A DNA stretch of 64,000 bases from Hoplostethus atlanticus. Taxonomy: Eukaryota > Chordata > Actinopteri > Trachichthyiformes > Trachichthyidae. The notes below the pieces were generated by a model. The model was not told the origin of the DNA and ran no database searches. It worked only from the letters and a program-made list of their open reading frames with translations. The DNA lies in NCBI GenBank assembly GCA_034670405.1, contig JAXDDX010000073.1:1593001-1657000 (forward strand), in the 5' to 3' direction. A program made the translations under genes and the position numbers. The number at the start of each line of letters is the position of its first letter. Position 1 is the first letter of the stretch. Positions 11,453-24,677 of the stretch are shown piece after piece.

Positions 11453-12540
11453 ATCTGCGTGATTGCAAAGACAACTTGACCTATGATTATATTTAATGCA
11501 GTGAAGTAGCCTTGCGTATAAAATTCATCTTCTTTTAATGTCTATAAAATACATGTTCTACAATAGAGAATGAAGGAGCAGGGCATACCTTCCATTCATT
11601 TTTATGTTTACATGGCTAGAATATTAAACATGAAAGCCCAGGCTTAGGAGGAAAGAGTGAGGGTGACAGTAATGCTGTATTTGAAAGGTATGAATCCTGT
11701 GACAAATGCTCTTCCTGGGAATTCTTGACAAGGTTTGTTGGGATAGTGAAGGGAAAACTGCAGATGCATGTCTGTCTTGAAATGTGCTGTGTGTTTTTGT
11801 GTGTGTGTGTGTGTGTGTGCATATGAGAAAATGTGCTTGTAGCTAATGGTTTAGTCCTGTCATTCATCACCTTGTTATTCTGCATATAGAATTGTTGCTA
11901 TTTATTTCATCACTGAAGATGAATCCATAAACGCTGTACACACGATGCCTGGATGAATAATGTATTAGGTACATTTTGGTTTGTTATTCCTCTAGCTATT
12001 CCTTCACTTGATGCTTGAAGCAGAAGTGATTTTTAAATATTAGAAAGTGATAAATTGGACCTCAGGCTGTATTAAAGCAAAGCATTTTATTGCCAAACAT
12101 ATACAAGTACCAATTTCAAATGGAGGTAATTTTGAGTCTTGAGATCACACAGGTATTTACTCAGTCCCTTTCATGTAAAGCTGTATGATTCATTAGACAA
12201 TGAAGAGTGAAAACTCCCTCACCTTCTCATGCAATATCAATACAGGGTTAAAAGATAGTGACTTTTTGCCAAGGTCTTTGATCCACCTACCTGATGAATA
12301 GTTTAGTACAAATTGCACCTCTGTGCCTCAAGTAGAATGTTTGCTGATGTCAAGCTATTGTACTACTGCTTTAACCCGCAATAGTTTTATTTTTAACCTT
12401 ACCAGTGAGTATTGTCACAGTCCACAACAGGTAAAAACGTGAATGTTTGCCATGGAAGTTTCCAGGTATTAACTGAATTGACTAACTATGACTAACTAAG
12501 TGAGGATAGCTGTGATTTATAATGCTTGGGGAGGGGTGTA
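11453..12540. other. Intron with short (GT)n, no gene recognised
   Basis: A GT run at about 11799-11819 is the only distinct feature. The rest is unique AT-rich sequence. Confidence 0.5.
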
Positions 12541-12713
12541 TGTGTGTGGGTCCACTGTACGTGTACATACGTGTGTTTAAGGGTGTGTGTGTGTGTGTGT
12601 GAGTAAGCAAGCGTGAGAAAGAAAGAAAATATGTGTGTGTGTCAGTGTCGGAGCGAGAGTGACAAAGAGAAGGGTGGTGAGAGAGAGAAAGAGAGTGTGT
12701 GTGTATGTATGTA

Positions 12714-12757
<44 letters not shown>
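12541..12757. repeat. Compound microsatellite cluster (GT, GTAT, GA)
   Basis: Two GT arrays (about 12583-12601 and 12716-12756) are separated by purine-rich GAGA/GAAA sequence, with GTAT units at about 12700-12719. Apparent open frames (CVCV on +, HTHT on -) come entirely from the repeat. Confidence 0.92.
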
Positions 12758-12761
<4 letters not shown>

Positions 12762-13095
12762 TACAGCAGGGACGGCTGTGCTCCAGAAAGCCAGATGGAT
12801 CTGGATATCTCTACCCCAAATGAAAACATTGGCTTATATTGTTTTCAATATGTGCCATTAGGCTCATGTGCCATCTGCTGTAGGGAAAAGAGAAAGGAAA
12901 GCTTGGATCACTGCGACATCACATCTCAAACAGCACATCTTATAAAAAAACCTGGATAAATGCTTGCCTAAGGACGACTTTGCTTATGATTCCATGACAA
13001 CAGCCACAGACTTGTTTAGTGGTGTAGTTTCGCACAAAAATAAGATATGGATTTGCTTTCTGTACAGTTTCTGTACAGTCAAATATGAGCTTTTT

Positions 13096-14135
13096 TCAGT
13101 TTCTGTTGATGAGGTTTGAGTTTCTGTAGGTGGCTCTCTTTTCTTTGTCTGTTCAGCCATGGTGGCTATCGCTGCTCATGCTAACTACCCAGCCCAGTTC
13201 TTCTTCTGTTTATTCCAAACAAACCGCTGTTGCTGTTGCCGGAAATGTTCTTCCTTTGCGGCAGAGTTTTCCTGGGAAAGACACTGTTTGTTTAGGGGAC
13301 TCCCTATTTTCACACCATTTTGCCTAGATGACGAAGGGGGCGTGTATTAGAAGTGTGCTCTGCAAGCTTCATGCCTACACAACTTGTGCAAGCGATAACA
13401 TAATCCATCCAAATCCATATACAACTGGGATTTGAACAATTTGGACTTTCAAGTTTTCAATGTACAAAACATTTCTGCAACTGTGAGTGTGAAACATTGT
13501 TTCCACTCTCATAAAATCAAGCAAGCAGAACTTATTTCAGTACAATTTAAACGTTGGATTGGTTTGCCTGTTATTCCTACAATCTCCTTCCACCAAAATT
13601 GTGGAGGCAGTGTGAGCAGTGTGAACCACATTTTATTGAAATAAGAGCTGCGTGGATTGGACGTGTGTAAAATTGAAAAGTGGCTCAGATTTCTAAAACA
13701 CCTTAAGTCATGTACTACCACGTATGTACTTTTGCCGATAAGACAAGCCACATTAAATTACCAGATTTTTAACTGGTGTTTGGCGTAATGTTCACACACT
13801 CCTGACTAGAAGTAGGCTAAATCATATGGAAAACAAAGACTTAGGCACTCTACGTTTTGTTTTAAGCATTTTCAAGTAAAATAGTTATGCATACAACAGT
13901 AAAATCATAACTGTAACCTCATTAACTGGAGTCTGCTAGTAGATTTGAGAGATTTGAGTTGAGTGTGAGAACATGCAGAAGACATAGATCATGCACATGC
14001 CACTCAGTGTGATGGAAGACGTAAGACACCGCCGCTGGGCGAAATGGCATGAAGACAGGGAGTCCCAGGTGTTCATGAACAGGCTGTATCGCTATTGTGT
14101 TATATCAATCAGCAACAGAGAGCAAAACTGACATT
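13096..14135 (+). repeat. Interspersed repeat family, longer copy
   Basis: The block at 13099-13227 (...CAGCCATGGTGGCTATCGCT...TTTATTCCAAACAAACC) and the block at about 14064-14134 (CAGGTGTTCATGAACAGGCT...TATATCAATCAGCAACAGAG) both recur, in the same order and orientation, at 46336-46607. Here they lie about 840 bp apart; there only about 50 bp. No transposase is readable in between, suggesting a non-autonomous DNA element or a decayed copy. The family is not named with certainty. Confidence 0.7.
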
Positions 14136-14595
14136 TACTTATGAGAAAATGTCACTGATTATTTACAACTTTGTCCAGCCATCAATAAAGAAACTGCTTC
14201 ATCCAATTTCAGTTAGGAAGTTTCTTCAAAATCAGAGCAATTTAGTTTTTTTTTGACAGAATAGTGATTAACAAATTCAATTTCAGCATGGCTAGGAATT
14301 AACATGGTTGCTATGAAATGTGAGCTAAAGGCAATGGTGGCAATGCTCAAGCTCAAGTAAATGAAGTTAAAGATGGATGGACTTTCCCTATGACCCCTCA
14401 GGACTCTGGTGTCTCACTCACCTCAACCTGCACTTACTATATACTACATCTTTTTAGCTTTCGTCCCCCCGATGGTGTTTTTCCATTGAGTGTGTGCTGG
14501 AGTGGTGTAAATGGGAATTTACACTGAGACAAAAGGTGCTCTTATGTAAATGCCAGCACAGGTTTAGTACACCCCAGGCTGTGCGTTAAGTATGT

Positions 14596-14680
14596 ACACA
14601 CACACACACACACACATGCTGGGATGCATTAACAAACACAGACACAGACACACACACACACAAACACCACACACACACCC
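14596..14680. repeat. Interrupted (CA)n array
   Basis: Several CA runs separated by short non-repeat bases. They create a false Val-Cys-rich minus-strand frame. Confidence 0.9.
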
Positions 14681-16887
14681 TCTAGCAAGGCAGGGTTTTA
14701 GAATAGATTTAGTTTTGACAGCTAATAGCAGGGTATCAGCTGTACTGTACAAGCAGTGAGTGGAAGCGGCCCGTAGGCTATCCACACAGGCCTTATCACT
14801 CAGCAAGCAGACCCCATGATAAGGTTTTACGTTTTCACAATAGCCTGCTGTTTTTTCTCCAGCTAGGGTCTGTTTGTGGAGTTTTCCCGTGCATGTTATA
14901 ATAACCCAAGGCTGCTATGTAAATACAGAAAAGTTACACGTGGGCTAGAGGTGGAATTGAGTACGTTGAGGTTTACACCTCTTTTGTCATTTGTCAAATT
15001 TGTCATTTGGGTGAACAATATTGGTGAAAGATGGATCAGTTATTCTGAGTGACAGTGAGTAATTCCTAGAAGGCCTATGCTGTTTCATTTACAGGATTTC
15101 ACCTCACTGTGATCTTGAGAGCTCAGTTATTTTACACCCCTCTCCATTTATCTGCTCTGTAGGATCATTCCTGGTGGTCCGTCTGATCCTCTGTGTGCCT
15201 GAGAAGGCAGCTGTCTTGCCTTGTCCGTCATATCGATCTCTTCACTCAGGGGTATGAGGATGACTTTGCCCATTTCTGGAGAGAAATCTGATGATGGAAA
15301 AATCATATTCAATATGCAGTATTGTAACATTCCTTTGTCCCCTTCATTGGCAAAGCCTTGCACTATCAGATTCTTCTTCATGTGATTTTCCTCTGTGTGA
15401 TGAGGTGCACGCAGGCCGATCAAAATATTGTCAGCAAATGTGATGCATGGCCAGTTTTACTCACACTCATTTTAACAGACAATGAATACTCTCAACTCAA
15501 CCTCTGTGAGGATATTTTGTTTTTTGGAAAACCACAACTGCACATCGGGGTAAGATTTGGCATGTGTGTGTGTTTTTCTTTACACCATGCTGTCACCAAA
15601 GGTCATCAGTTTGTTGGCCTATTGTTGTTTTTCGCCATTTTCAATTTCAAGGTGCATAATGGGCAGCGCAATGAGAGAGTGATATCCTGCTATGCTTGTG
15701 AGATGAAATGATCAGCGTGGGTTTTCTGTCTGCTGAAGATTGGCTGGCAGAAATGTGTTGACGCTGTTACTGTTGCTATGTGATACAGCGAAATGGCCAA
15801 CAGTGGAGAGATCGGCCCATTGGTCTGTCGATCGACTTCCGGTTGTTTCTACAGCCCAACGACTGCTGTTGGTGATAGATCATCTCACAATGCGATAACT
15901 TACTTCGAGGTTCTTCATTGATAAGTCTGCATGGGTTGCTGTGATACAATGATAGCAATATAGATGCTTCTAGGTGTGTATGTATGTATACATGTAATAG
16001 GTTATAAGTTGGTTAAAAGCAAGTGAGGCAGCCTAACGTTACTGTGTTCTCCAGAGTGGAGATTGAGGCAGCTATTCAACTGGGGAGCCAGAGAGCTGAG
16101 ATCACATTCAGATAAACTGATAAAAAAATGAACATCTTAAGTGATAGTTGTGCTTGTGTTTATGTTGCACTTATGTGTAGAAATGCTTGCTGTCAGTATG
16201 TGTAGAGAGGGAATTGAGGGTTTTGCAGCCAGTCAGTAAAGCGCGATAAGGTTGATTTAATGCTCCTCCGTCACTTAAAAACCCACACGCGATGTTGTTG
16301 GCTGCCAGTTTTCCAACACGAGACAAAGTATCAGGTAAATGGATCAGGCCACTTGGTCGATCCGGCTCCTTTTTTGTTTTAAGATATTAATCTAGGCCTG
16401 TCTTGTGCTTTTGCCTCATACATTGTCTTTACGTCATACATATATCAGTTCAGTATTGTCTGTAGAATAGACCTCTTTCCAAATTCACATTTATGGTACA
16501 TTTGCTGTATGTTAAATATGATTTGACATCTTTAAAAAAGCATGCACTTAATCTCTGTCCATGTAACCTCATGCTCCCTCCTGGGTGGAAAGTGTTTTGT
16601 TCCATGCCCTCAAGGCACTTGACATTAGATAAGGCAGCTGGCACAGCTCCATGTGCAGTGCAAGTGATTTACTGCAGGCTGTGTAGCCTGTAAAAATTCA
16701 CAGTAGAGCACATATGCAGTACAGTGGCGGTACAAATGCACTGTCGCTCATCATGTCTCCCATGGTCTGTGCATTAGAATGCAGTGACACAGTGGAGTGC
16801 TTTTCGCTCTCTGTGGCAGCCCTGTTCTGAGTGCTGCACAAATGGCCTTGTAACTGCAGTACTGGGAGCAGGGGCTGGGTGAGGGGA

Positions 16888-16900
16888 GGGGGGGGGGGGG
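16888..16900. repeat. G13 homopolymer in G-rich context
   Basis: GGGGCTGGGTGAGGGGAGGG precedes the run, giving four or more G-tracts within about 30 bases. This is a possible G-quadruplex on the + strand. Confidence 0.85.
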
Positions 16901-17154
16901 TCTCCTGCTTGTCAACAGCTCCTCGGTGTCCGCGGGCCGTCGTCATCTCCCTCTCCCACAGGGCTCAGGCTTCAGCTCTGCACTGCAGACCCATGCTGTC
17001 TATCTGCGTGCCACTCAGCCCTCTCTCTTCCTCCTCCCCTGTGCTGCCTTTCCCCCAAATGGACTCCTGTGAAACGGAGCATTGATTGCATCGGTGCATA
17101 CAGAGCGTAATGCATAATGTTATCACTCTTCTACCCCCCTGTCTTTCTGCCTTA

Positions 17155-17215
17155 GGGTTTGACCGATATGTTGTGCTGATATTGGGCTTTTATTAAATAT
17201 TGGATATGGTTCACA
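17155..17215. mobile_element. Possible decayed DNA-transposon end (GACCGATAT...GATATTGG type)
   Basis: GGGTTTGACCGATATG followed by CTGATATTGG and ATATTGGATATGG resembles the degenerate CGACCGATAT/CCGATATTGG terminal sequence of a common fish DNA-transposon family. Only one end is visible. Confidence 0.35.
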
Positions 17216-17295
17216 TGTTACACCGTATTTAAGACACACATCTACTGAAAGTAATGGAATACACTCACCTATTAATATGTTGTTTGTAGTGAGAT

Positions 17296-17415
17296 CCACT
17301 ACCAACCAACTTAACACAACTGTGGGAAGATTTGGAGTCAGCATGGGCCAGCATCCATGTACGATGCTTTCAATACCTTGTTGAGTTGCCCTGACAAATT
17401 GAGGCTGCAAAACGT
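17296..17415 (+). pseudogene. Tc1/mariner transposase carboxy-terminal fragment
   Basis: The + strand frame through 17320 reads LWEDLESAWASI, then VRCFQYLVEL and, after a stop, QIEA. This matches the last part of Tc1-family transposases, where a WxxLExxWxxI helix is followed by a Leu-Val-rich helix and RIEAVI. It is preceded by QL as in the usual (T/A)QLW context. An in-frame stop follows VELP. The catalytic DDE residues lie further upstream and are not present, so the remnant is inactive. Confidence 0.75.
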
Positions 17416-17420
17416 TTGTT

Positions 17421-19596
17421 GTCCTCAACCTTAACCTGTATACTCTCTACTGTCTACTCTACTATTGAAACATTACAATTTGTTTTGCCCTCCTCCTGTT
17501 TCTCCTCTGCCTGGTTGGGCAGCTACATTAGTTGAAACGTATGTTGTTCCCATGTGGTGACACATCCATTGTTTATGTGAGTGAGCAAGTTTTAAATTAA
17601 GAATCAACTCACACACCTGATTATATACATGAAATAGCATTGAAACTGGGTAGGGTGACATATTTCTACGACTGGTAAAAATGATCCTTGGCAGGTAAAA
17701 GGGAATTTGAGGTGAAATTGAAAGCGGCGGCTCCTGGTTGGTCCTCTCTGTTCAGCTCTGCTCTATTAGTTCCATTACTGATTAGATAGCTGCTGCTGCT
17801 AATAAATTATTGAACATCTCTGTTTCCTGGTGTAATTTTAACTTCAGGCAAGCTCTGATAGATATATTCAACCTGTTGGGTGCTTGTGAAATGGGAGTCA
17901 ATGTTTTTGATGCATTGAATTGCTATCGTCTCACCTTAATAATTAGAAAACTATGACTGTCTAGATTTCAAGATGCTCCTTGTAGGATGTCATATTAGTA
18001 TATTGCTGTTAGTATGAAATGTGTTTCATACTTTTTATGGTCCAAATTGGGAGCTTCTTGAGCTCAGAAATCCTTTTGGCTAATGGTAAGGTTGGTACGT
18101 TAGATAGCACAAGCAGCAGAGTGGAGAAATGATGAAATATACTCATGGATATAATTCACAAGGGCTTTAGAATGCAGCGCCAGTCGTCATTATCAGGATT
18201 GATTCGCCAATCATATAGTCATCAAGACGTCCTACACCGATTACCGTGTAAGGATAATGATGAAGTGTAGCATTTTTCTGTCTGTTGTGCTGTTGTCACA
18301 CGTCAGACAGTGAGGATATATTATCCAACAAGATAACAGTTGAGTATCATATCCACATCAAGTTATTCCAGTTGCTTGTGTATTATTCTGTTCATTTGAA
18401 GTGGTTAAACTGTTTTCAGCACGTTATTGAGTGCCAGCCAACTATCATGGTTAAATAGCCTATTACCTTCCCCTGCTTCTACAAAGTGGTCCAATGAGAG
18501 GGAATATAGCTCCCTATGTTATGTCTGGAAATCTGTTAATAATATGCACCGTGGAAAAACACACACACACACACAGCTCACTGCATGCCTAGTAAACAGC
18601 TCTAAAATGAGAGCGTAACTGCTATATTATATAATGGATCGCTAAGTCTGTAATCCATTACCATCACTAGACTCAATATATGTTATGTGCTCTTCCCAGC
18701 CTTATTGCATTTCAATGTGTTTCTATGAGAATTCGGGTGGCGGCCAACTTACTCTGAGGCAGTAGGGACTACATCATTACTTCAACTCAACAAAAGTCTG
18801 AGTTACCAAATCAGCCTCGAGTCATCATTCTCCTGCTTCAAAGTTTCACAATGAGCCTGTTTGACTTTTACAAGTTCCTATTGAGCGCTATGGGGAAAGT
18901 AGTAGGGGGAAAACAACTGCTAAAGTCAACCGTGCCTAACCCGAGGCTCTGTGGCAGGAGCACGTTGATTTGAAGCTGGTTTTATAACTCCAATCCCCAG
19001 AACTCAAGACTTGGCTTGAGTAGGTGTTCAGCAAGGTTTTTTATTTTACCTCTCAGGCATTTTGCTCTGACCACAGCCTGCTTTTGTTCGAGTGCATGAA
19101 AGTGTTTCACCGGTGGTATGATTCAGAGAAGTGTTAAGAAAACAATCTGGCAAGGCTTCGTCTGGATATAGCCATAATTACAGAGTCATTATTCTCTTAC
19201 TATGCCGTCTGTAAGCCAAAACATTTGATAGGTAATGATCTTTTCAGTTCTTGGGACTGAAACCCGCCAGGGAAAGTACTTAGCAGGTTTCTCCTTGTTT
19301 ATTGTAGGGGCAGCCCAGTTGAGAATGGTGTCAAAATGATGCCAAGAGGTGCAAATTCCTTTGGCTCTCAGCCACAATCAGGCCTAGGCAGTGTAAGGCA
19401 TCCACTAAAACACTAATGCTGTTTTGTATCCTATAATAGTCTGGACCCTGAAACTGCTGAAGCGTATGTTACTGTTACACACACAGACCGCTGCTTTCAA
19501 ACCCAATGTTGTTGTCTTTGGAGCGTCATGGTGACATAAACTGTCCCCTCTCTCATTTTATCTCAGAAGAACATACCTCTAGAATGAAAAAGCAGC
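17421..19596. other. Intron, no gene recognised
   Basis: Unique AT-rich sequence with a short (CA)n at about 18560-18574. Nothing else could be assigned. Confidence 0.5.
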
Positions 19597-19670
19597 TGTT
19601 TTGTGCCCGGTTTCAAACTGAGGACCTTTTGTCTGCTTGGCAAACACGATAACTATCACACTACATGAAC
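19597..19670 (-). pseudogene. tRNA-Val-like pseudogene
   Basis: On the minus strand the 74-nt segment begins GTTCATGTAGTGTGATAGTT and ends GGTCCTCAGTTTGAAACCGG plus GCACAAAACA. This parallels vertebrate tRNA-Val: acceptor start, GTAGTGTAGTGGTTATCAC D-arm, and GGTCCCCGGTTCGAAACCGGGC T-arm. B-box GTTTGAAAC and A-box-like GTAGTGTGATAG are present. The anticodon loop has lost U33 and the stem has a mismatch, so it is not a functional tRNA. It may be a tRNA pseudogene or the head of a SINE. Confidence 0.75.
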
Positions 19671-22600
19671 TAGCAGCATTGAGTCACCCTCACTCTCCCC
19701 TTTGTGTGAAACTTAAGCCTCTCATCCTGCTGTCAGCCGAGACCAAGGCTTGTACATTTGCATGCTGATTAGAGCTGGGAGTGGGAGAGAGTGAGGGTGG
19801 TGCGCAAGCATGCATGTGCGTGTGTGTGTGTGTGTGTCGGGGTTGTAATTAGGTGTGAGTTCTGGCCAGACTGAAAACCCCACTGAGCAATTAGATCAGC
19901 AGTGACTGGCACTGTTAGACCGTTTTCATTAGTTGTCAAGGAATCCAGTGAGTGAGTTATGTCAACGAACTTAAAGCAACAATCAATTATGAGCCAAGAA
20001 GCACACAGTTTATCTTTAGGTTCAATGTGAACGCACTGCCACTGACTATGGAAATGTACAAAACAGGAAATATCATGTCAGCCGGACTATGTTGGTCCGA
20101 CGCAATAGCATATTCGCTACAAATGTCATGAAAAATAATTAGTAGTATCCTAGTGGATCAGTGGGCTAAGGTGTGTACCATGTACTCACAAGTTTTGAAA
20201 TGTAATTCAGCTTTTTCTACCATCTTTGCTGTTAATTTATCTCGCTTTCTATCAGATATAGCTTCATCCAGAGAGAAGGCTTCAGGTACCAGTCAGGTGA
20301 TTGACAGCACCTCGTTTATCATAGTCTAACGAGTGCAACTGTCACATATTCATTTTGTTAGATTTTAAAATCACAAAATAATCACATAATGGGCCTTGAC
20401 GATTATCTTGCCAACGGTATCTGTAATCAGAGTTTTACATGTTGTGACTAAGGGGAATAAGGGGAAATGCTCTGACCTGGTACAACATTGTCATATTGGT
20501 TCTACAGTTATGGCACGTGCTCGTCATTTGTTTCTGTCGCATGTGGAAGACATGTTTGACAAGTTAGGTTCGGCTGAAGTTCATAACTAGGCCAGTGAAT
20601 AAATCCTTAAAAGGTTGTTATGGATAGAAGACAGGTTAGTAGGAAAGTTTAACAAGCGATCAAGATGGCCACATTTGTCCACAAAAAGAAAAGTATTAGC
20701 TCTTCCTGGTGATCTCTCCACAGTCAAGCTCTGTCCTCCTGTCTGGTGCCTCCTTCCCATTTGATGTGCAGCTCAAAAATGACTTGAAAAGTTTCAAAAC
20801 AGATTTGGTTGTTGACTCAGAGGGATGTACTCTATAATGATCTCCCAAACCACCATACTTTTCAGAATTGTGATCAGAGAAGTAGTCAGTCCTCCCTTTA
20901 AGTCCTCCAGTAACTGACATTTAGCATCTGCCTTTTTATGTAGCACCCATATTTTTCACAGTGACAATGTTGAATTTTAAAAGCTCAAACAAATATTGTC
21001 CACAAACTCCAAGATATTTCATTGTCATTGAATGCTTTGAGGTCAACACCTCAAAGTGATATCCCTTAATGACAGATTTCTAATGTGGGAAGTGCTGGTT
21101 TTATAACCTTTTATAGAGAATTGCTCAAGTTCACAAATACTAAGTGAAAAAAGATCAGACAGATGATATTTACGAATTCTATTCCAGGGGTGCTTGAACC
21201 CCCTTATTTCTCTGCTTTAAAATTGAGGATTGCCAATTTGAGCAGAGTCTTTCAATGATAATAGCATTGTAATGTCTGTAGAGGTATACACAGAGTTTAG
21301 AGCGATTTAAAAAGAGATGAGGGTGTGATTGACTCTACTTTGACTCTACAGTTAAAAGGAAAAGGAGGTTGTGTTAAAAGCCACATGTAAAAGCCAGTTA
21401 AGTACAGTCTGAAATGCAGTGACACACAACTCAAAGCTTTGGTCTTTTTTTGTTGATTCATAGCTATCCACCTGTCCATATTACTTCAGTGTTTCTGCTC
21501 AATTTATAGTGAAATCCACGACAATTTGTTCCCGTATTTAACTGCCATTGTAGCATTAAGCATAGAGAGCAAAGTGCTAGTGAGTGACATGTGAAGAGTG
21601 TTTCATATTTGAAGAGTCATGGTGAGTGAGAACTCTTGAATGATTATGCTTAGCAGAGCTTTGCATGAGAGTGTGAGCTGTAAAGACTTGTCACTGCACA
21701 GACAAGCTGAGAGGATAAATTCTTTGCAGAGATTTTGAAATGGATGAAACAAACCTTTTTTGCAAACCATACATTAATTTACAGGACACGTGTGCCATCT
21801 CTAGACACTGACGTAAACTACAAAAAGTCTTCTTTTTGCAGGTTTCTTGGTGTGTCTCGCTGTGTCTCTGCGGCCTGCCTGCAAATTTGTGTGCATATTG
21901 TGCGACTGTGTATGTATGCACACACTTTTAGTTGACGTTGTGAATGTCAAATCCAGCAAAGCTGGAGCCTGAAAGCTTGAGTTGTTGAATGTGCTTCTTG
22001 TCATAGCCTGGTCTTTCATCTCTGGGTGTCGAGAGCTGCTTTGCAAGGGAAATTGGGGTTTGGCAGACAGATCTGTAAAATATAATCAGAGACGCCAGAG
22101 TTGGAACTAGTTAGCTTGCCTACAGTCTGCCAGCCCATATTCTGTATGCTGTCACCGTCATAAATATGTTGTACACCTTTCACAATATTTAAGAAAGCAG
22201 TAGAAATATAGCACTTCTGCCTATTGTCGCTTGCAGCGGGGAGTGTATTTATGCATTAAAAGCACAAATCACTGCATGTGGTTATGCTAACAACATGCTA
22301 TACTACATAAATGAATACTAAAGGAGAATGTGCAGTGGTTCATGGAAGTGCTGTTTGATGAGCGTAACAGCTTCATATATTATTATTATGTTACCTAATC
22401 GGTATGGAGCAGTGCGCAGTGAATTGGATACTCTGAGACTCTGCCTGAAGATTGATTTCAAGGTTATTACATTTATTATAAAGATATTTTTAAGAGGGTC
22501 TAGTTTCACAGACTTGCTATATCTTTAAACAATCTAGTGCAGAGAATTTGGATCATGATCTAGCCTATATTGCTGCTTCCTAGGCGGGCTAATGCTAGTT

Positions 22601-24646
22601 CATATGGGTTAATGCCTTCATACACCAAACCTCTTGAGACTCCACCAGTGTAATGATGTGCTGGAGGACTGCGGAGCCTCTGTATTAAATTAGCCTGATG
22701 GTCTGCAGTGGGAATGTGAAGAATCCTGCCTGTCTTATATCAGTGCAGACAGACTTGACTTGTGTGTAGACCCAACCTATGAATCTAACATGTCATTAGC
22801 CTCCACAGACTATGATAATGCTATAGTAATTGCTATAATGCCATTTATATGTAAATATTAGGTCACCTAGACTCATTATCCAAATTAGTCACTGATTGGC
22901 TGATGGATGAAATGATCTCTCCAACTAGATAATGGCTCGTAAAAAGTTGCATGAAGACTGAGGTTATTTTTTATGAATGTGTATTAGGTCAATTAGTGAA
23001 CCATTCTGGAAATTTTTGGTGATAACCTTTGACCTACCTTTTTGACTCAAGCTAGTATGCATAACCTTCAGCAAGCACAACAGTTGGCCTAACACCTACT
23101 GTTATTTCTCTTATATACCTAACTGTGTTGCTTGAAGCTGTGTGCATGTTGAAATGTGCAATATGCTTATTATTATTATTAAGAACTTGAATTGTAAACT
23201 ACATTGTGTAAGAAAACTCAATATGTAGCTATTTGCGTGTTGTTTATTTGCTCCTGCCCAGTAAAGGATTCGGCGTTTCTCCATTGCCACTAACCACGGT
23301 AAGCTTTTTTCTTTGCTTTTCTAATATGAGAGACATTTTTTTTCTAAAAGTAATGCCACTTAGAAGCAGATAAATAATCCTGCTGTGTAATATGAAGTTG
23401 TCAAAAAGTGATATATAATTTTGGTGGAACATTTTTCCTTTATTAGCACCTAGTCAGCCAGGAATATTGGCCGCCCGGGGTAGCCACATTCACCTGTTTT
23501 CATTTTGAAAACCTAAAAATTATGCTCCTCACATATATTTAAAGAACAGCTAAGTGGTCAGGATAATATTATTTTCCCTATGGCCATAGTAGTACATAAT
23601 TTTGCCCTCATCTGTTTGCAGTTATTGATCAAGAGAACTGAATAAAAGCCTAAACTCTGCACTGGCGAAACCCCAGGACAGCTACCGATACGAGAATTCA
23701 CAACCTCATTTGGAGGTATGCATAAAAAGTGTCTAAATTGATATATTGCTTTTAGGTGACAGACAAATGTGTTAGAGTTCAAAGAAACCACCCTAATCAC
23801 ATCTAAGTCAGTTTCCTAAGAGCCACTAGAATCCTCTCCTTTCATGCTTTGCCTTGGGTTTGTTCTATTCTTATATGTTACGTTTAAGACAGGGCAGCGT
23901 GTTGTCACTTGCCTGACTCACATTTTGAAGGCAGCCATTCATGACTGTTAGTGTAATTAGATTGCCCAGAGACCAAGGTTGTAAACTAAATAAATGTCTG
24001 GCAGATATTTCCCTCCCTTCCCTAAATACATCTTTTGGCAACAGTAATTGATATTGATGCCTGCTGTAGGAAGTGCTCCTAAATCACAGCCAGAGTTAGG
24101 GAGCCGTTATGGGTTTAGCATTTCCGAATACTGTGACTTCTGTGTGAATAAGTACCTGCCGTCTTAAATAATGTGTTGTTGCCATGTGCTTCTCCCGGAG
24201 AGCTCTGACAGACCTGATGGATGAAGTGGTCTTGATATGCCCTCCTGCAATCACCTATATGTGGTTTCAATCAATGCTTCTTTAGAAATTCTGATCACGC
24301 TCCGGCAACGGAGTCATTTTGGATTTGGGAGCAAGAGATTTGAGTTTATTTTTCATGATTTGCCGGTCACAGCATAGTTTAGCAGTGGAAGCGTAATCAG
24401 TCAGTCACACAAATGTGTATGTTTTAACACGTTTGCTATTCAATTTTACCTTTTCAATTTGTTCAGGAAAATAATTGTGTTGTAAATCCACTTTGTCTCC
24501 CCACACACTCGCAATGCTTTTTTTTTGCTTTCTTTCTTTTTCTTGAGGTACTCTGTATTATTCACTGTGAAACACACTCTTATTGTTGAGCTGTTTTTCA
24601 CACACAAATGGCAAGTATGTGTTAATCAGTCTGCTCAGAGCTCGTG

Positions 24647-24650
<4 letters not shown>
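19671..24650. other. Intron, no gene recognised
   Basis: Long stretch of unique AT-rich sequence with a short (GT)n at about 19820-19837 and a few short TTATTATTATT runs near 23168. Open frames on both strands are at most about 80 codons and show no domain. Confidence 0.5.

Positions 24651-24677
<27 letters not shown>
24651..24677. repeat. C27 homopolymer
   Basis: An uninterrupted run of 27 C, followed by TCCTCCC. Long C/G runs are rare and unstable and may form a quadruplex on the minus strand. The length should be treated as uncertain because sequencing of such runs is error-prone. Confidence 0.95.

Larger units (their letters stand above)
14136..17154. other. Intron, no gene recognised
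   Basis: It holds a cluster of (CA)n arrays at about 14596-14680, GTAT units at about 15977-15990 and a G13 run at 16888-16900. Open frames, including a 117-codon + frame at 15358-15711, show no family motif. Confidence 0.5.

Noticed and set aside
12482..12959. Frames over the compound microsatellite
   Set aside because: Low-complexity HTHT/CVCV products.
15148..15423. 91-codon minus-strand frame with protein-like composition
   Set aside because: No recognisable family; no splice sites of note; could be chance.
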